Below are positions 8,601 through 16,642 of a stretch of 22,354 bases of DNA, in pieces (position 1 is the first letter of the stretch; every line of letters begins with the position of its first letter). The position numbers and the translations under genes were made by a program. This DNA is from a virus: positions 1 to 22,354 of the IMG/VR virus record IMGVR_UViG_3300021378_000180. The stretch is one strand, 5' to 3'. The notes below the pieces were generated by a model that saw only the letters and a list, made by a program, of their open reading frames with translations, searched no databases and was not told the DNA's origin.

Positions 8601-11600
8601 AACTCCGACCTAGGGCTAGATGTCCACACCCTGCTACATGAAAGCACCCATGCGGTGGTTGACGCTACGCTGGATAACAAAGCGCATCCGCTAACAAAGC
8701 AGCTACAAAAAGTGTTCGACGACGTTATCGACAACATCGGCACAGCGTACGGCTCTACTGACTTAAAAGAGTTCGCCGCCGAGTTCATGGGTAATCCAAA
8801 GTTTCGTACGTCATTGAGTACGTTATACCCACAGGGTGGCAATATATCTGCCTTGCGTAAAGTAGTGAATGCGATAAGCAACTTCGTGCGTAGGTTGGTT
8901 GGCTTAGAGCCAAAGAGTGTTGAGTCTGCTTACGACAAAGCCGGAAGTATTATTTACTCGATCCTCGAGCCGGGGCAAACTGCGCTGCAACCTACCACTA
9001 CTATGCAGGAGTACTCGTACCTACGTAAGGGCAACGTGGTTCTTGATGCGGTTGCTAAGATGTACAACAACTTGCCCGGCCTTACCGAGGCGCGTAAAGA
9101 CAAGATCGATCAGGTTGTTACTGGCACTCTGTATGGTGCGATTAAAAATGTGGTTAAAGCGGCGACGCCGTTGGATGCGTTGACAGACACAGCCGTAAGA
9201 GTGTTGCCTAGCGCTAAGCAGTTAAACACGGTTGTTAACGAGAAACACGGTGCTGAAAACCAACGTCAACAGGCTCTGGAACCCATCCAGAATGAAGCTG
9301 CGAAGTTTGCAAAGGGTAAGACTCTTGAGCAGATGACCAAGTTTAACAACGTCGTATACGGCAGTACGCTAGCTCAGGTAGATCCTAGTAAGCCTCGGAA
9401 TGACTACGTAGGTAACAATGACAAGTTAAAAGCTTGGGACGGTATGCAGGCTGAGTGGAAGTCCCTCGGTGCAGATGGTCAACGGCTTTACACCCGTATG
9501 CGTGACTCCTACGCTGTTATGTACAAAGATATCTTAAAGGTTATTGAGCAGCGCCTAGACTCAGCGACATCCGACCCCGAAGCAAACGCAAGGGTGAAGA
9601 AAGACATATTGGCTAGATTAGCCAACCAAGCCGGAAACATTGAGCCGTACTTCCCGCTGACCCGTAAGGGCGACTATTGGTTGCAGTACACAATTAGGTC
9701 AAAAGACGGCTCTTCGCAAGAAGTTGTTGTTGAGGCGTTTGAATCCGAGCGGGCTCGCCGTCGCGCAATGGAGGCCGTGCAGAAAGACCCAGAGTATGTT
9801 GCCGACAGTGTGTCGGTGTTCTCTAACCTTAAGCAGATGAAATACCGCGATGCGCCTCCGGGCTCGTTTATGAACGCTGTGTTTACTGTAATGGAGGCAA
9901 ACAAGGTACCGGCAGATGTGACCGATCAATTAATGACTTTGTTTGTTAACTCTTTACCTGCTACGTCATTTGCGCAATCGTTTCAGAAACGCCAAGGTAG
10001 GCTCGGTTTTGAGCGTGACTCTATTGCGGCGTTCCGTGAAAAGACATACAGCATATCTCGCCAACTGACCAATCTAGAATACAGCGCCAAGTTAAATGAC
10101 GTAAGGGAGCAACTGCGTCAGGAGGCCGAGGCCGCTGCCCGGCGAGGGGACAACCGAGGTAAAGAGTACTACAACGAATTCGACAAACGAATTGACTTTG
10201 CCATAAGCCCCAGCATTGATAAGTGGTCGCAGTATGCCACCTCCTACGGCTTTGCGATGACGCTCGGGTTTAACATCTCCTCTGCAATAGTTAACTTGTC
10301 ACAGATCCCATTGATGGTGCTACCTTACTACGGCGGTAAGTACGGCTATGGTGCGACTATGCGGGCAATCGCCAACGCAACAAAGTTGTTCATGGGTAGT
10401 GGGTTTAGCCAAGACCGCACAACTATCTTAGGTGATAAGGCCTCTATGCGGGTTGGGCCCTCGATCGACAACTACGACTTTGACGCTATGGCGGACACTG
10501 ACCCAAGAAAGCGTTACAAGGTTCTAGCAGAAGAGGCTGGACGGCTCGGACAGTTAAACCGCAGTCAGGTCTATGACATCTTGGACGTTGATAACATCGA
10601 CAACCCAATGGCAAAGGTAAACGCTGTTTCCGGTTTTGTTTTCCACCACGGCGAACGGATGAACCGTCAGATTGCCCTTGCTGCTGCGTACGACCTAGAG
10701 CTCGGTGCGATGGAAAAAGCTGGTCGGAAGATCGACGACGCAGCAATGCGTGAGGCTGCACAGAAAGCCACAGAACTCACCGAACTTACCAACAGCGGTA
10801 TTGCCTCGGCAGCGGCACCTAGAATTGCACAGAACTCCCTTGGGCGTGTAATGTTTATGTACAAGCGCTACGGCGTGTCTATGTACTACGCGATGTTCAA
10901 GATGGCGCGGGATTCGTTGTTTGATCAAGATCCTGAGATCCGTAAGGCTGGTATGCGCCAGATTGCAGGTACCTTTTTGTCTGCAGGGATGATGGCTGGG
11001 GTTCAGGGATTACCCTTATTCGGTGTCGGTGCACTGGTTTACAACCTCCTGAAAGAAGATGACGAGGACGATGCCGAAACCACCGTGCGTAAGCATCTGG
11101 GTGAGCTCCGATATAAGGGTCTGCTAAACGCTGCTTTCGGTGCAGATGTGGCCTCACGTATTGGACTGAGCGATCTGTTGTTTAGGGAAAACCCGGTCAA
11201 GCGTGATCAGGAGCCGATGGCTGAGATTATGGAGATGATTGGTGGCCCAGTGTATAGCATCGGTAACCGCACCTTAAGAGGTCTTAAGGACATTCAGCAG
11301 GGTGAAACTCAACGCGGTATCGAGCAGATCATGCCCTCGGCCTTCTCCAACGTGCTCAAGACAATCCGGTTTACTACTGAGGGCGTTAACACCCGACGGG
11401 GCGATCCTATCCTTGAAGAGTTTAGTTACGGTTCTGCTGCAGCGCAACTTTTCGGCTTTGCCCCTGCCAAGTACACCCGCCAGCTAGAAATCAACGCGAT
11501 GGAGAAAGGTAAGAATCGGGCGATTGACCAGAGAAGAACGAAGCTGTTGCGTCAATACAACCTAGCCGCACGTCAGGGGGACAACTCAGAGGCGCAGGAC

Positions 11601-11786
11601 ATCCTGAAACGGATCGAAGAGTTTAACGCACGTAACCCTAACGACGCTATCGACGCATCTACTATCCGTAGGTCAATGAAACAGTTTGCTAGAACGTCAT
11701 CCGAGATGCGTAGTGGTGTGACGTACAGCAAGCGTTATTTGCCTGTGTTTGAAGAAAGTATGCGGGAATACGGCGACGACGAATAA
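5673..11786 (+). CDS. Giant polyvalent-type ejected virion protein with HExxH metalloprotease motif and PLxRFG-like C-terminus
   Basis: 2037 residues. ATG preceded by AAGGAG eight bases upstream. The N-terminus carries two copies of AGYSDxEIxxYLA (12-24 and 37-49). Hydrophobic Ala/Gly segments follow (about 120-165 and 277-293). Residues 330-830 are low-complexity and charged, with a PTAA tandem repeat (721-755) and four Gln-x-x-Leu/Met-Phe/Pro peptides (378, 433, 598, 702). Residues 989-993 read HESTH, a zinc-protease HExxH, with possible third ligands E1033 or E1037. The C-terminal half has the segment GFNISSAIVNLSQIPLMVLP (from about 1532). A hydrophobic stretch before an acidic loop follows (about 1764-1800), then a charged helical end with FGFAPA. 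These resemble the PLxRFG and large-polyvalent-protein domains of phage proteins that are packaged and enter the host with the DNA. The likely roles are membrane passage and processing of host or phage proteins. Virion location is inferred, not shown. Confidence 0.7.
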   Translation: MAAVDVSGAYKAGYSDAEIADYLAQQVGMDISDTRKAGYSDREIVNYLAANQPEGGFGAAFESGVAGVKSAGAALLGRTGVIDTETAEQYMAEKAAEQRMAFKPTEEGWLEAPLTKVGELAGGSLPYMVAPIAGAVAGAAAAGSAPAWLAAGLGSTALSALQFTGTNLERQIEEGKTLEETDLLKAGATAVPQALLDTVALRFIPGVRRLLGAKAKELTEAQLQNVAKRAIATNLAAAGAKTASTEALTEVGQQALERFQAGLQVLDDEGKDELIESAIGGGVLGFLFGVPGGVNVRGQARNKLAEAEAARQKIIDDAIAADNEQQAPQLPAPVTGEAPAVTEADFLTAEEARDQKQRAVQTQLDEQAPARPAVDPVQGDLFLDAANRELRAGRPVVAANLFDAADTGPRTETRAEEPDITAPELPAGAAPGQLSLPLIGGRTASQVEIEKYLEKENATAVEGARRAQAKREEQGEQAAAQAEKDRLKFESDLAEVDGRVRSTQDKTVEDNRLELLLPLVANPQVTNIPKAFGRALQQAGITDLDFNPRERKLIERAYDVRGAATPEPTVVTAPSTPNEMDVAGLIPERVVGAREPEQMGLPGVMGRGAAKRAGKTRPIDDTTVPEPEAPTPILTEAALDDLLLPKSSMARKRLLGKDLNDPEQRQGAVKELQGLVANPRTKPETKARIQEVLDSAFSLRTQGEMFNPRGGVRPDAVPPRTAAPTAAPTAAPTAAPTAAPTAAPTAAPTAAPTAATTATPTAPQGLTGAGKKLYDRYVAEVARTTKATPRDALKSSSAPTPTMLTPEQKVLENVAADMYAGENTRAANAVYEALPAEQKAQMDQFLANYKGMERRANIEIARLNAIQEAADELQKQVDADMSKLINVDAAPLMRPLTGSVVTQLQNNNLVGALNELAGLTKGEVSRIAKKLAERTAGVNVRVVDDATLNRIIFERTGGAEKDIQGVYFASDNTIYINSDLGLDVHTLLHESTHAVVDATLDNKAHPLTKQLQKVFDDVIDNIGTAYGSTDLKEFAAEFMGNPKFRTSLSTLYPQGGNISALRKVVNAISNFVRRLVGLEPKSVESAYDKAGSIIYSILEPGQTALQPTTTMQEYSYLRKGNVVLDAVAKMYNNLPGLTEARKDKIDQVVTGTLYGAIKNVVKAATPLDALTDTAVRVLPSAKQLNTVVNEKHGAENQRQQALEPIQNEAAKFAKGKTLEQMTKFNNVVYGSTLAQVDPSKPRNDYVGNNDKLKAWDGMQAEWKSLGADGQRLYTRMRDSYAVMYKDILKVIEQRLDSATSDPEANARVKKDILARLANQAGNIEPYFPLTRKGDYWLQYTIRSKDGSSQEVVVEAFESERARRRAMEAVQKDPEYVADSVSVFSNLKQMKYRDAPPGSFMNAVFTVMEANKVPADVTDQLMTLFVNSLPATSFAQSFQKRQGRLGFERDSIAAFREKTYSISRQLTNLEYSAKLNDVREQLRQEAEAAARRGDNRGKEYYNEFDKRIDFAISPSIDKWSQYATSYGFAMTLGFNISSAIVNLSQIPLMVLPYYGGKYGYGATMRAIANATKLFMGSGFSQDRTTILGDKASMRVGPSIDNYDFDAMADTDPRKRYKVLAEEAGRLGQLNRSQVYDILDVDNIDNPMAKVNAVSGFVFHHGERMNRQIALAAAYDLELGAMEKAGRKIDDAAMREAAQKATELTELTNSGIASAAAPRIAQNSLGRVMFMYKRYGVSMYYAMFKMARDSLFDQDPEIRKAGMRQIAGTFLSAGMMAGVQGLPLFGVGALVYNLLKEDDEDDAETTVRKHLGELRYKGLLNAAFGADVASRIGLSDLLFRENPVKRDQEPMAEIMEMIGGPVYSIGNRTLRGLKDIQQGETQRGIEQIMPSAFSNVLKTIRFTTEGVNTRRGDPILEEFSYGSAAAQLFGFAPAKYTRQLEINAMEKGKNRAIDQRRTKLLRQYNLAARQGDNSEAQDILKRIEEFNARNPNDAIDASTIRRSMKQFARTSSEMRSGVTYSKRYLPVFEESMREYGDDE
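7833..7937 (+). repeat. 12-bp tandem repeat (ACTGCGGCTCCT), eight full copies plus a partial ninth
   Basis: Eight identical copies of ACTGCGGCTCCT run from 7833 to 7928, followed by nine bases of a ninth before divergence at 7938. They lie in frame in the giant virion protein and encode Thr-Ala-Ala-Pro repeats, a flexible extended linker between the N-terminal region and the protease-containing part. The perfect identity implies recent expansion by slippage or unequal recombination. Copy number changes would keep the reading frame. Confidence 0.95.
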
Positions 11787-11787
11787 A

Positions 11788-11818
11788 AACCCCCCGGGGT
11801 TGCCGGGGGGTAGTAGGT
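11788..11818 (-). terminator. Intrinsic terminator at the convergence of the two arms, oriented for the minus strand
   Basis: A perfect 8-bp stem, CCCCCCGG (11790-11797) with CCGGGGGG (11803-11810), encloses a five-base loop. Read on the minus strand the hairpin is followed at once by TTTTTATT, whose bases overlap the stop codon of the giant + strand gene. Read on the + strand the downstream sequence (TAGTAGGTATAAA) lacks a T-tract. It therefore fits a rho-independent terminator for leftward replication-arm transcripts. It may also slow + strand transcripts through the hairpin alone. Confidence 0.8.
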
Positions 11819-11867
11819 ATAAACCCAAGGAGAGTAGACAGGGAGAGAATCTGTCAAACAAATAATA

Positions 11868-12128
11868 TCATAATATACGCCAAATACGAACCCCAAGTTT
11901 GGAATTTTCTATCCTATAACGGGTTTCCATAGTCCATTTATATATGGACACAACCTTGTTTAGCTGTTCATGCAACGTGTCGGTGTCTATAACGGGGACA
12001 AAAACTGATGCCCCCACCGGAAAATTATCCCAGTCCACAATAATCCTGACCCCGTCAGGACTCAATTCGGTTAGTTTGATCCTTTTGTCTTTCTGTAAGG
12101 ACTGCTTGGGCAGCAATGGTTTCTTCAC
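11868..12128 (-). CDS. Small phage protein of unknown function (last gene of the replication arm)
   Basis: Up to 86 residues from a GTG at 12128, overlapping the end of the primase-helicase gene by 74 bases. The core, from about residue 22, has a soluble alternating pattern: IIVDWDNFPVGASVFVPV, then a predicted helix, then ENSKLGVRIWRIL at the end. The GxSVFVP...ENxxxGVRxWR pattern is familiar from small phage proteins of unknown function, probably a compact alpha-beta fold. No clear Shine-Dalgarno precedes the GTG. A TTG at 12063-12065, just before the primase stop, would give a 65-residue protein with a shorter overlap and may be the true start. It is the last gene before the terminator. 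Confidence 0.6.
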   Translation of the reverse strand: MKKPLLPKQSLQKDKRIKLTELSPDGVRIIVDWDNFPVGASVFVPVIDTDTLHEQLNKVVSIYKWTMETRYRIENSKLGVRIWRIL

Positions 12129-14940
12129 GTTCGTCGTCCATGAAATGAGTGCAGTCGAGAACCCATACGTCAGTCGGTGGTAGGTTGACGTGAGTACCCT
12201 TACCTAAGCGCTGTTTCATCTTCTGGGCGTTGGTGCGCCCGTCCCTTAGACTCTCAATGACACCGGAGTAGTTGATCTGATGCTTGGCACACCAGTCTTT
12301 GAACGGCTTGGGCAAAATAAAGAGGCGCTTCGTATCGTACTCGTACCGCATAACCAACGTACCACGAGGGGATGCTTCTGGTAGGCTAGCTTTCTCGATA
12401 CCATTGGCGTCACGCCGTACGTCTTGGGTGCTGTCAATGCGCAACATGTTGTTGTAGTTCTCGGCGATATAGTCGGTGAGTACATCTTCCACCGTGCCAC
12501 GCATACCGTCTGCTGAGTCTTTCGCAGATACCAGAAGGTCAGTAATAATCCATTTAACCAAGCCCTTGGTGTCGAAGTTAATCAGCCCTGCGCGTTTGGC
12601 AAATATAAGTCCTGTCACCACACAAGCTACCTGACTCGACCAGAATCTGTTCTCAGCCTTAAGACCCGCCGCTAAGTCTATCTTCTTCTGTACTTCTTCG
12701 AGCATAGGTACAATCTCGCTTTGGTGTTGCAGTAAATACTGCGCGTAGATAGGCCCTGCGTGTCCGTAGTGTTGCTTCAGTGCCGTGCTGAAGTTATCGG
12801 TTTCTTCCTTGGTCGCGAACGCAATGATCGGAGCACGGTAACTAAGTATCCGCTGGGCTTCTGCTTTCGGCATAGCCTTGTAAGAACTGATGCGCTCCAC
12901 CATGTCGGTGTTTCCGGTTGAGCCTACTAGCGTGTGCCACGGTATACCTCTGTACCGCTCGACGTTACTCCGTGCGGACATACGGTTGCGTTGGCTACCT
13001 GCGGGGACACTGTACGCAAAGTCACTGAGCTCTTTCGGTGCGGTGTTGGTCATCTCATCAAAGTAACCGGGGAGATTCTTGTACACCTCTAGCCTGTTCA
13101 TCTTGGCGTTAGTGGTGTCTCGCTCGTACATGACTAGCGATTCTGGGTTACCCCAGACAGACGCACCTGCCAACATGCACGTAGTTTTACCCAGCCCTGA
13201 CTCCTTGTGGTACAGGTGAAAAATCGAGCCATTGATCGGAGTGAATTCGGCTAAGACAGAGCCAAACGCTAGCCCCATCATATACTGATGCACCTCGAAC
13301 CCGGGACGATTGTAAAACTCAACGGTGTCTTTCCACCCTTCCAATGTGCCCACAGGTTTGAACATAGGGAACAACGAGACAGTACTGGTAGCAGGGGGGT
13401 TTATGTCTATGCGGTGGGGTTTAATTTCCATGTTACCCACGATAAACGACTTCCTGTCCTCGGCCCAGCCGAACTGTCTGTGTGCTTCTTCCGCTTCGGA
13501 TTCCATCTGTAATTTGTTAACCCACGTTGTTACATAAGCCATAAGTTCCTCCAGTTTCATAACCGCCACACCGTTCTTAGCCATATGAGTACGAAATTCG
13601 TCCCGAGCCATAACTGACATGAGCGGCATTGTAAATTCGCGAACCCCATCCTTCGGTAAGTGCAGTCGCATGACGATAGACTCACCACTATCTGGGTCGT
13701 TTATCCGTTTAACCACGTACAGCGGATTGTGGTACACGGGCACTTCTACTTCTTCATCGTCCTTCTGTACAACTTTAAATATCGCACCTGATGCACCGCG
13801 CCTATACGGTAGCGGGTAACTAGGAATCACGTACTCTTGCAAAGGACGGCTGTCAACATCCATATCGCTTGGGTGGTCTACAACTGTTATGTCCTCGTCA
13901 GGATTACCTGACAACTCCCGCCCCAGTACGATAGGGGATTTAATCTTCCCGTAGTTAGGGCACGAACCACACACGCCGGGGTTGTACTCGTCAAACTTAC
14001 TACATGTGTACGGGCCACGTATATGGGCGACTTTACGTTCGGTGTCTTCACGGTTGTAATCGGGGTACCCTGCGGACAGACGATGCACTGCCTTATCTCT
14101 GTCCTCACAAAAGCTAGCGATAGACAAGCCAGCCCGCCACATAGGTTCGGACATCTCGGACTGGTTCTGCACGATGTACTTCAACTGCTCACAGCCTGTA
14201 CCTTGCGCGGTCTTCATCAATATAGTTTTAAACTTACTGGTGTAGTTACCCATCAAGGCCCGCATAACCAAGTCAGCTTCTTTTGGCACGTAAGGTTTCT
14301 TAAGCGACCCAATAGGACTGTCACCCAGCAACGCTTTAAACGTGTCGAACGAAACCGAATCCACCCGGTTGCCTATAAGGGAAACTGGCTTCGGTGGGTT
14401 GTCCTTGTAGTTGTGTGTACCCAGCACGCGCAGTATGCGAGATATATCAGCAGTGACTACGGGATCCGCGTACACACTGTGTTCAACGCACAACTCCTTA
14501 AGCCTGTACGCAACGGGCAACCACACATCTGGAGCTACGTCCCTGTCTAAAGGCCAGTACACGTGTATACCTCTGCCGGAGTTAACCAGCATAGGGGTAG
14601 GTAATTTCAATGCCTTGCAAAATTGTCGGAGCGACTTTAGCGCCTCAGCTTGGGACTCATAGTCTTTACCGGTACCACAGTCGAGATCAAGAAAGAAAGA
14701 CCTGAGTGCCTTTACGTTATCGTTTTTTCTAGAACCACCGTCCTGAAATGTTGCCAAAGCGAAATAGGAATCTAATCCTTCCTGATCAAACCCTAACGCA
14801 GTCTGAATCGCTTCGTCGATATCGGTAAAGAATTTTGACTCAACTCGGTTTCTCTCCCCTTCCCCTTTACTGCCGATGCCTGTAACACAGTAGTACCCTT
14901 CACCGCTAAGGACCGCCCCCAAAAATTCTTTTGTATCCAT
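12055..14940 (-). CDS. Primase-helicase fusion (AEP-type primase plus P-loop helicase)
   Basis: 961 residues. The ATG has GAGAGG about nine bases upstream. The N-terminal third looks like an archaeo-eukaryotic primase (PrimPol) domain. The metal-binding pair is D85/D87 in FFLDLDCG, SGRGIHVYW is at 121-129, and the R(I/V)LRVLGTHN segment is at about 168-177. A Cys-rich region follows (about 308-335, with TC, VC and SC) before GKIKSPI, probably a zinc-binding or primase C-terminal module. The C-terminal half has a Walker A motif, GLGKTT (582-587), and a Walker B-like YFDEMT (D628, E629). The overall pattern resembles DUF927/SF3-like helicases. The protein should unwind the replication fork and synthesise primers for the family A polymerase encoded upstream. 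No separate replicative helicase is visible in the window, which fits a fused enzyme. Confidence 0.85.
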   Translation of the reverse strand: MDTKEFLGAVLSGEGYYCVTGIGSKGEGERNRVESKFFTDIDEAIQTALGFDQEGLDSYFALATFQDGGSRKNDNVKALRSFFLDLDCGTGKDYESQAEALKSLRQFCKALKLPTPMLVNSGRGIHVYWPLDRDVAPDVWLPVAYRLKELCVEHSVYADPVVTADISRILRVLGTHNYKDNPPKPVSLIGNRVDSVSFDTFKALLGDSPIGSLKKPYVPKEADLVMRALMGNYTSKFKTILMKTAQGTGCEQLKYIVQNQSEMSEPMWRAGLSIASFCEDRDKAVHRLSAGYPDYNREDTERKVAHIRGPYTCSKFDEYNPGVCGSCPNYGKIKSPIVLGRELSGNPDEDITVVDHPSDMDVDSRPLQEYVIPSYPLPYRRGASGAIFKVVQKDDEEVEVPVYHNPLYVVKRINDPDSGESIVMRLHLPKDGVREFTMPLMSVMARDEFRTHMAKNGVAVMKLEELMAYVTTWVNKLQMESEAEEAHRQFGWAEDRKSFIVGNMEIKPHRIDINPPATSTVSLFPMFKPVGTLEGWKDTVEFYNRPGFEVHQYMMGLAFGSVLAEFTPINGSIFHLYHKESGLGKTTCMLAGASVWGNPESLVMYERDTTNAKMNRLEVYKNLPGYFDEMTNTAPKELSDFAYSVPAGSQRNRMSARSNVERYRGIPWHTLVGSTGNTDMVERISSYKAMPKAEAQRILSYRAPIIAFATKEETDNFSTALKQHYGHAGPIYAQYLLQHQSEIVPMLEEVQKKIDLAAGLKAENRFWSSQVACVVTGLIFAKRAGLINFDTKGLVKWIITDLLVSAKDSADGMRGTVEDVLTDYIAENYNNMLRIDSTQDVRRDANGIEKASLPEASPRGTLVMRYEYDTKRLFILPKPFKDWCAKHQINYSGVIESLRDGRTNAQKMKQRLGKGTHVNLPPTDVWVLDCTHFMDDEREETIAAQAVLTERQKDQTNRIES

Positions 14941-15027
14941 TGTCTAGGGCCTCTCATCGTTGAAACGGGGGGATCCATGTTGCCTGAAATTTCTCTCCTG
15001 CGCAACACTTCACCCCAAAGACTTATA

Positions 15028-15945
15028 TCAATCGTCCCAGTTATCAACGATAGAAGCTAAATCAACTTCTTCTCCGGCTGGAGGAGCCGATGTCTTCTTA
15101 ACTACTTTCTTAGGCTCAGCAACAACCTCCTCGGCTGGTTCCGGCTCAGACGGTACCTCGACTTCTGCTTTCGGCGCAAACAACGATGGCTTAGCTTCTG
15201 GAGCAGGAATTACCTTATCCGTTTGTGACACGTTAAGAGTCAGTGCTTTGACGGTGTCCTCGTGCGTAACCATATCGAGCACGGCTTGCTGTTCTGCATC
15301 ATCAAGAGGACGCACAGCTTTAAACACGAGCTTAGGTGTAGCACTTGAGTTATCGAACCGCATCTCGGTAACGATGGTAACGATGTTGGTGTTGTGTGCG
15401 CTCAGGTACCTACCGTACGCTTGCAAAGGCATCTTGTCTTTCGCGCCTTCACCGAAAACGGATGTGGCAGGGAGCTCGAGTTGGTAGATCTCTTTCTTGT
15501 CGAGCTTACCTTCCAACATAACAGCGATACGCTGTTTGAATCTACAAGCCTTACCTTCACCGGCACCGGAGCCCTTGATGTTCTGTGTGCAGTCCATGCA
15601 TCGCTCGGCTTGCTTCTGGTCTTGTGGTACTGACTCATCGGGGATGCGGCTATCGGATGACCAGCACGTTGGCTTGATGACTTTACCTTCCGCATAGGTT
15701 CCGGCAAAGAACATACGTGACACGGGTGCGGCGCTTACAACAACCATGTTCATTGCATTGCTGTCGCTTACTTCATATTCTTTGCCGTTGATGAACTCAC
15801 GAAAAGCTTTACCCTTAATAGAAATACGGCGGTTCTGGCTACCTGTAGCACCACCAGCAATAGTGCCCATGATGTTGGGTAGCTCTGCTAATCTAGCGGC
15901 GGTAAGGGCTGTGTTCTGGGTACCAAATAAAGTTACGTTGCTCAT
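15028..15945 (-). CDS. Probable single-stranded DNA-binding protein with Cys4 site and acidic tail
   Basis: 305 residues. The ATG is preceded by AAGGAG, which overlaps the stop of the HTH gene. The N-terminal two thirds look like a mixed beta domain. It contains four cysteines arranged C94...C116-x2-C119...C134 in a Gly/Lys context, likely a zinc site. A Pro/Glu/Lys linker (about 250-290) leads to an acidic end, DLASIVDNWDD. An acidic C-terminal tail is the hallmark of phage and bacterial SSBs, where it contacts polymerase and helicase and shields the DNA-binding surface. The Cys cluster recurs in phage proteins encoded beside replication genes. The location between primase and helicase genes supports the role. 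No OB-fold signature can be proven by eye, so the function is inferred. Confidence 0.55.
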   Translation of the reverse strand: MSNVTLFGTQNTALTAARLAELPNIMGTIAGGATGSQNRRISIKGKAFREFINGKEYEVSDSNAMNMVVVSAAPVSRMFFAGTYAEGKVIKPTCWSSDSRIPDESVPQDQKQAERCMDCTQNIKGSGAGEGKACRFKQRIAVMLEGKLDKKEIYQLELPATSVFGEGAKDKMPLQAYGRYLSAHNTNIVTIVTEMRFDNSSATPKLVFKAVRPLDDAEQQAVLDMVTHEDTVKALTLNVSQTDKVIPAPEAKPSLFAPKAEVEVPSEPEPAEEVVAEPKKVVKKTSAPPAGEEVDLASIVDNWDD

Positions 15946-15956
15946 TACTTCTCTCC

Positions 15957-16244
15957 TTAGATGTCTTCGTCATCACTAAAATTAAGTTCTAATTGCACTG
16001 GCTCAACAGTGAGCTCAGCGTTGTCTACCTGCACGGGGTCGGTTGTTTCCGGCTCCGGGCTTTCAATATTACCACCAGTTAAAGCTTCCATAACACGGGG
16101 TACGGAAAATCGATAGGTGTTCCCTGCTTTTATATAGGCGTTTCTAGGTATATGCCCTTGCCTAACCCAAGACCGTATTGTGTGTACTGTTACGCAAAAG
16201 TGCGTTGCTAACTTCTCTATCGGAACAAAAGCCTCGTCTGTCAT
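15957..16244 (-). CDS. Small helix-turn-helix DNA-binding protein (MerR/excisionase-like) with acidic tail
   Basis: 95 residues. ATG overlaps the upstream TGA (ATGA), with AAGGAG upstream. Residues 6-35 form a helix-turn-helix of the MerR/excisionase (HTH_17) kind: the VPIEKLATHFCVTVHTIRSW segment, then RQGHIPRN. A short wing with YRFSVPRVMEAL follows. The remaining third is acidic and Pro/Glu rich, ending LNFSDDEDI. There is no effector or catalytic domain. It could regulate the phage promoters, or act as an accessory DNA-bending factor. Being co-encoded with the probable SSB and primase, it may instead serve origin recognition. Excisionase function is unsupported because no integrase is visible. 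Confidence 0.75.
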   Translation of the reverse strand: MTDEAFVPIEKLATHFCVTVHTIRSWVRQGHIPRNAYIKAGNTYRFSVPRVMEALTGGNIESPEPETTDPVQVDNAELTVEPVQLELNFSDDEDI

Positions 16245-16642
16245 TTACTTCTCCTTACGGTTACAGAATACTCAGCATCGCAGTTAAGACCCGGAGGTAG
16301 CAGGTCAGGATGCTCGGTTAAAAATTGCTCCACGTTCCCCTGATGCAAGCGCTTCTCTAGCAAGTCGGGTACTTGGTGCTCCAAAATAAAACGATTCATA
16401 GACTCCCAGTCCGCTGTGGTGTACCGACGCTTAACTGTCCGATAGAACATGCCCTCGGCGGTCTTCACACTTTCTAGGTTGTTGTCTTTGCAGTACTGCA
16501 GAAGTGCGCCCTTAACCTTACCCATGTGCTCTTTGATCCGGTTCTCCTCCTCTTCAAACTTGTGGAGTAGCTCGGTGTGCACATCACGCATCTTTATGTA
16601 TGTTCTAACCAACTTGTCTACGGGTATATCTTTGGTGTCCAT
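16241..16642 (-). CDS. Conserved phage hypothetical protein with N-terminal coiled coil
   Basis: 133 residues. ATG preceded by AAGGAG (16646-16653 region), first gene after a good promoter. Residues 8-60 are charged helix with a likely coiled coil (LLHKFEEEENRIKEHMGKVK). Then come a short beta segment (MFYRTVKRRY) and a second helical part, DWESMNRFILEH...LLEKRL. The end is LPPGLNCDAEYSVTVRR, probably a beta hairpin. I associate this domain order with small phage proteins encoded beside SSB and helicase genes, with no assigned function. The layout loosely resembles the Mu Gam type (coiled coil plus small globular domain) but this is not strong enough for a name. It may be a DNA-end or replication accessory factor. 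Confidence 0.7.
   Translation of the reverse strand: MDTKDIPVDKLVRTYIKMRDVHTELLHKFEEEENRIKEHMGKVKGALLQYCKDNNLESVKTAEGMFYRTVKRRYTTADWESMNRFILEHQVPDLLEKRLHQGNVEQFLTEHPDLLPPGLNCDAEYSVTVRRSK

Noticed and set aside
11837-11855. GACAG-N9-CTGTC hairpin near the convergence point
   Set aside because: A stem of only five base pairs with a nine-base loop and no T-tract is too weak to call a terminator. The GC-rich hairpin beside it explains the junction.
14023-14550. 175-codon + strand ORF within the primase gene
   Set aside because: It is antisense to strongly supported primase domain sequence and its composition is not protein-like.
14793-15047. Minus-strand ORF between the SSB-like gene and the primase, with an internal ATG preceded by AGGAGAG
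   Set aside because: Most of it lies inside the primase start in another frame, the product has no recognisable features, and the primase N-terminus there is clearly coding.
14960-15487. 175-codon + strand ORF rich in Ser/Thr opposite the SSB-like gene
   Set aside because: It is a shadow of the Glu/Pro/Ala-rich minus-strand tail. There is no upstream signal and no domain.
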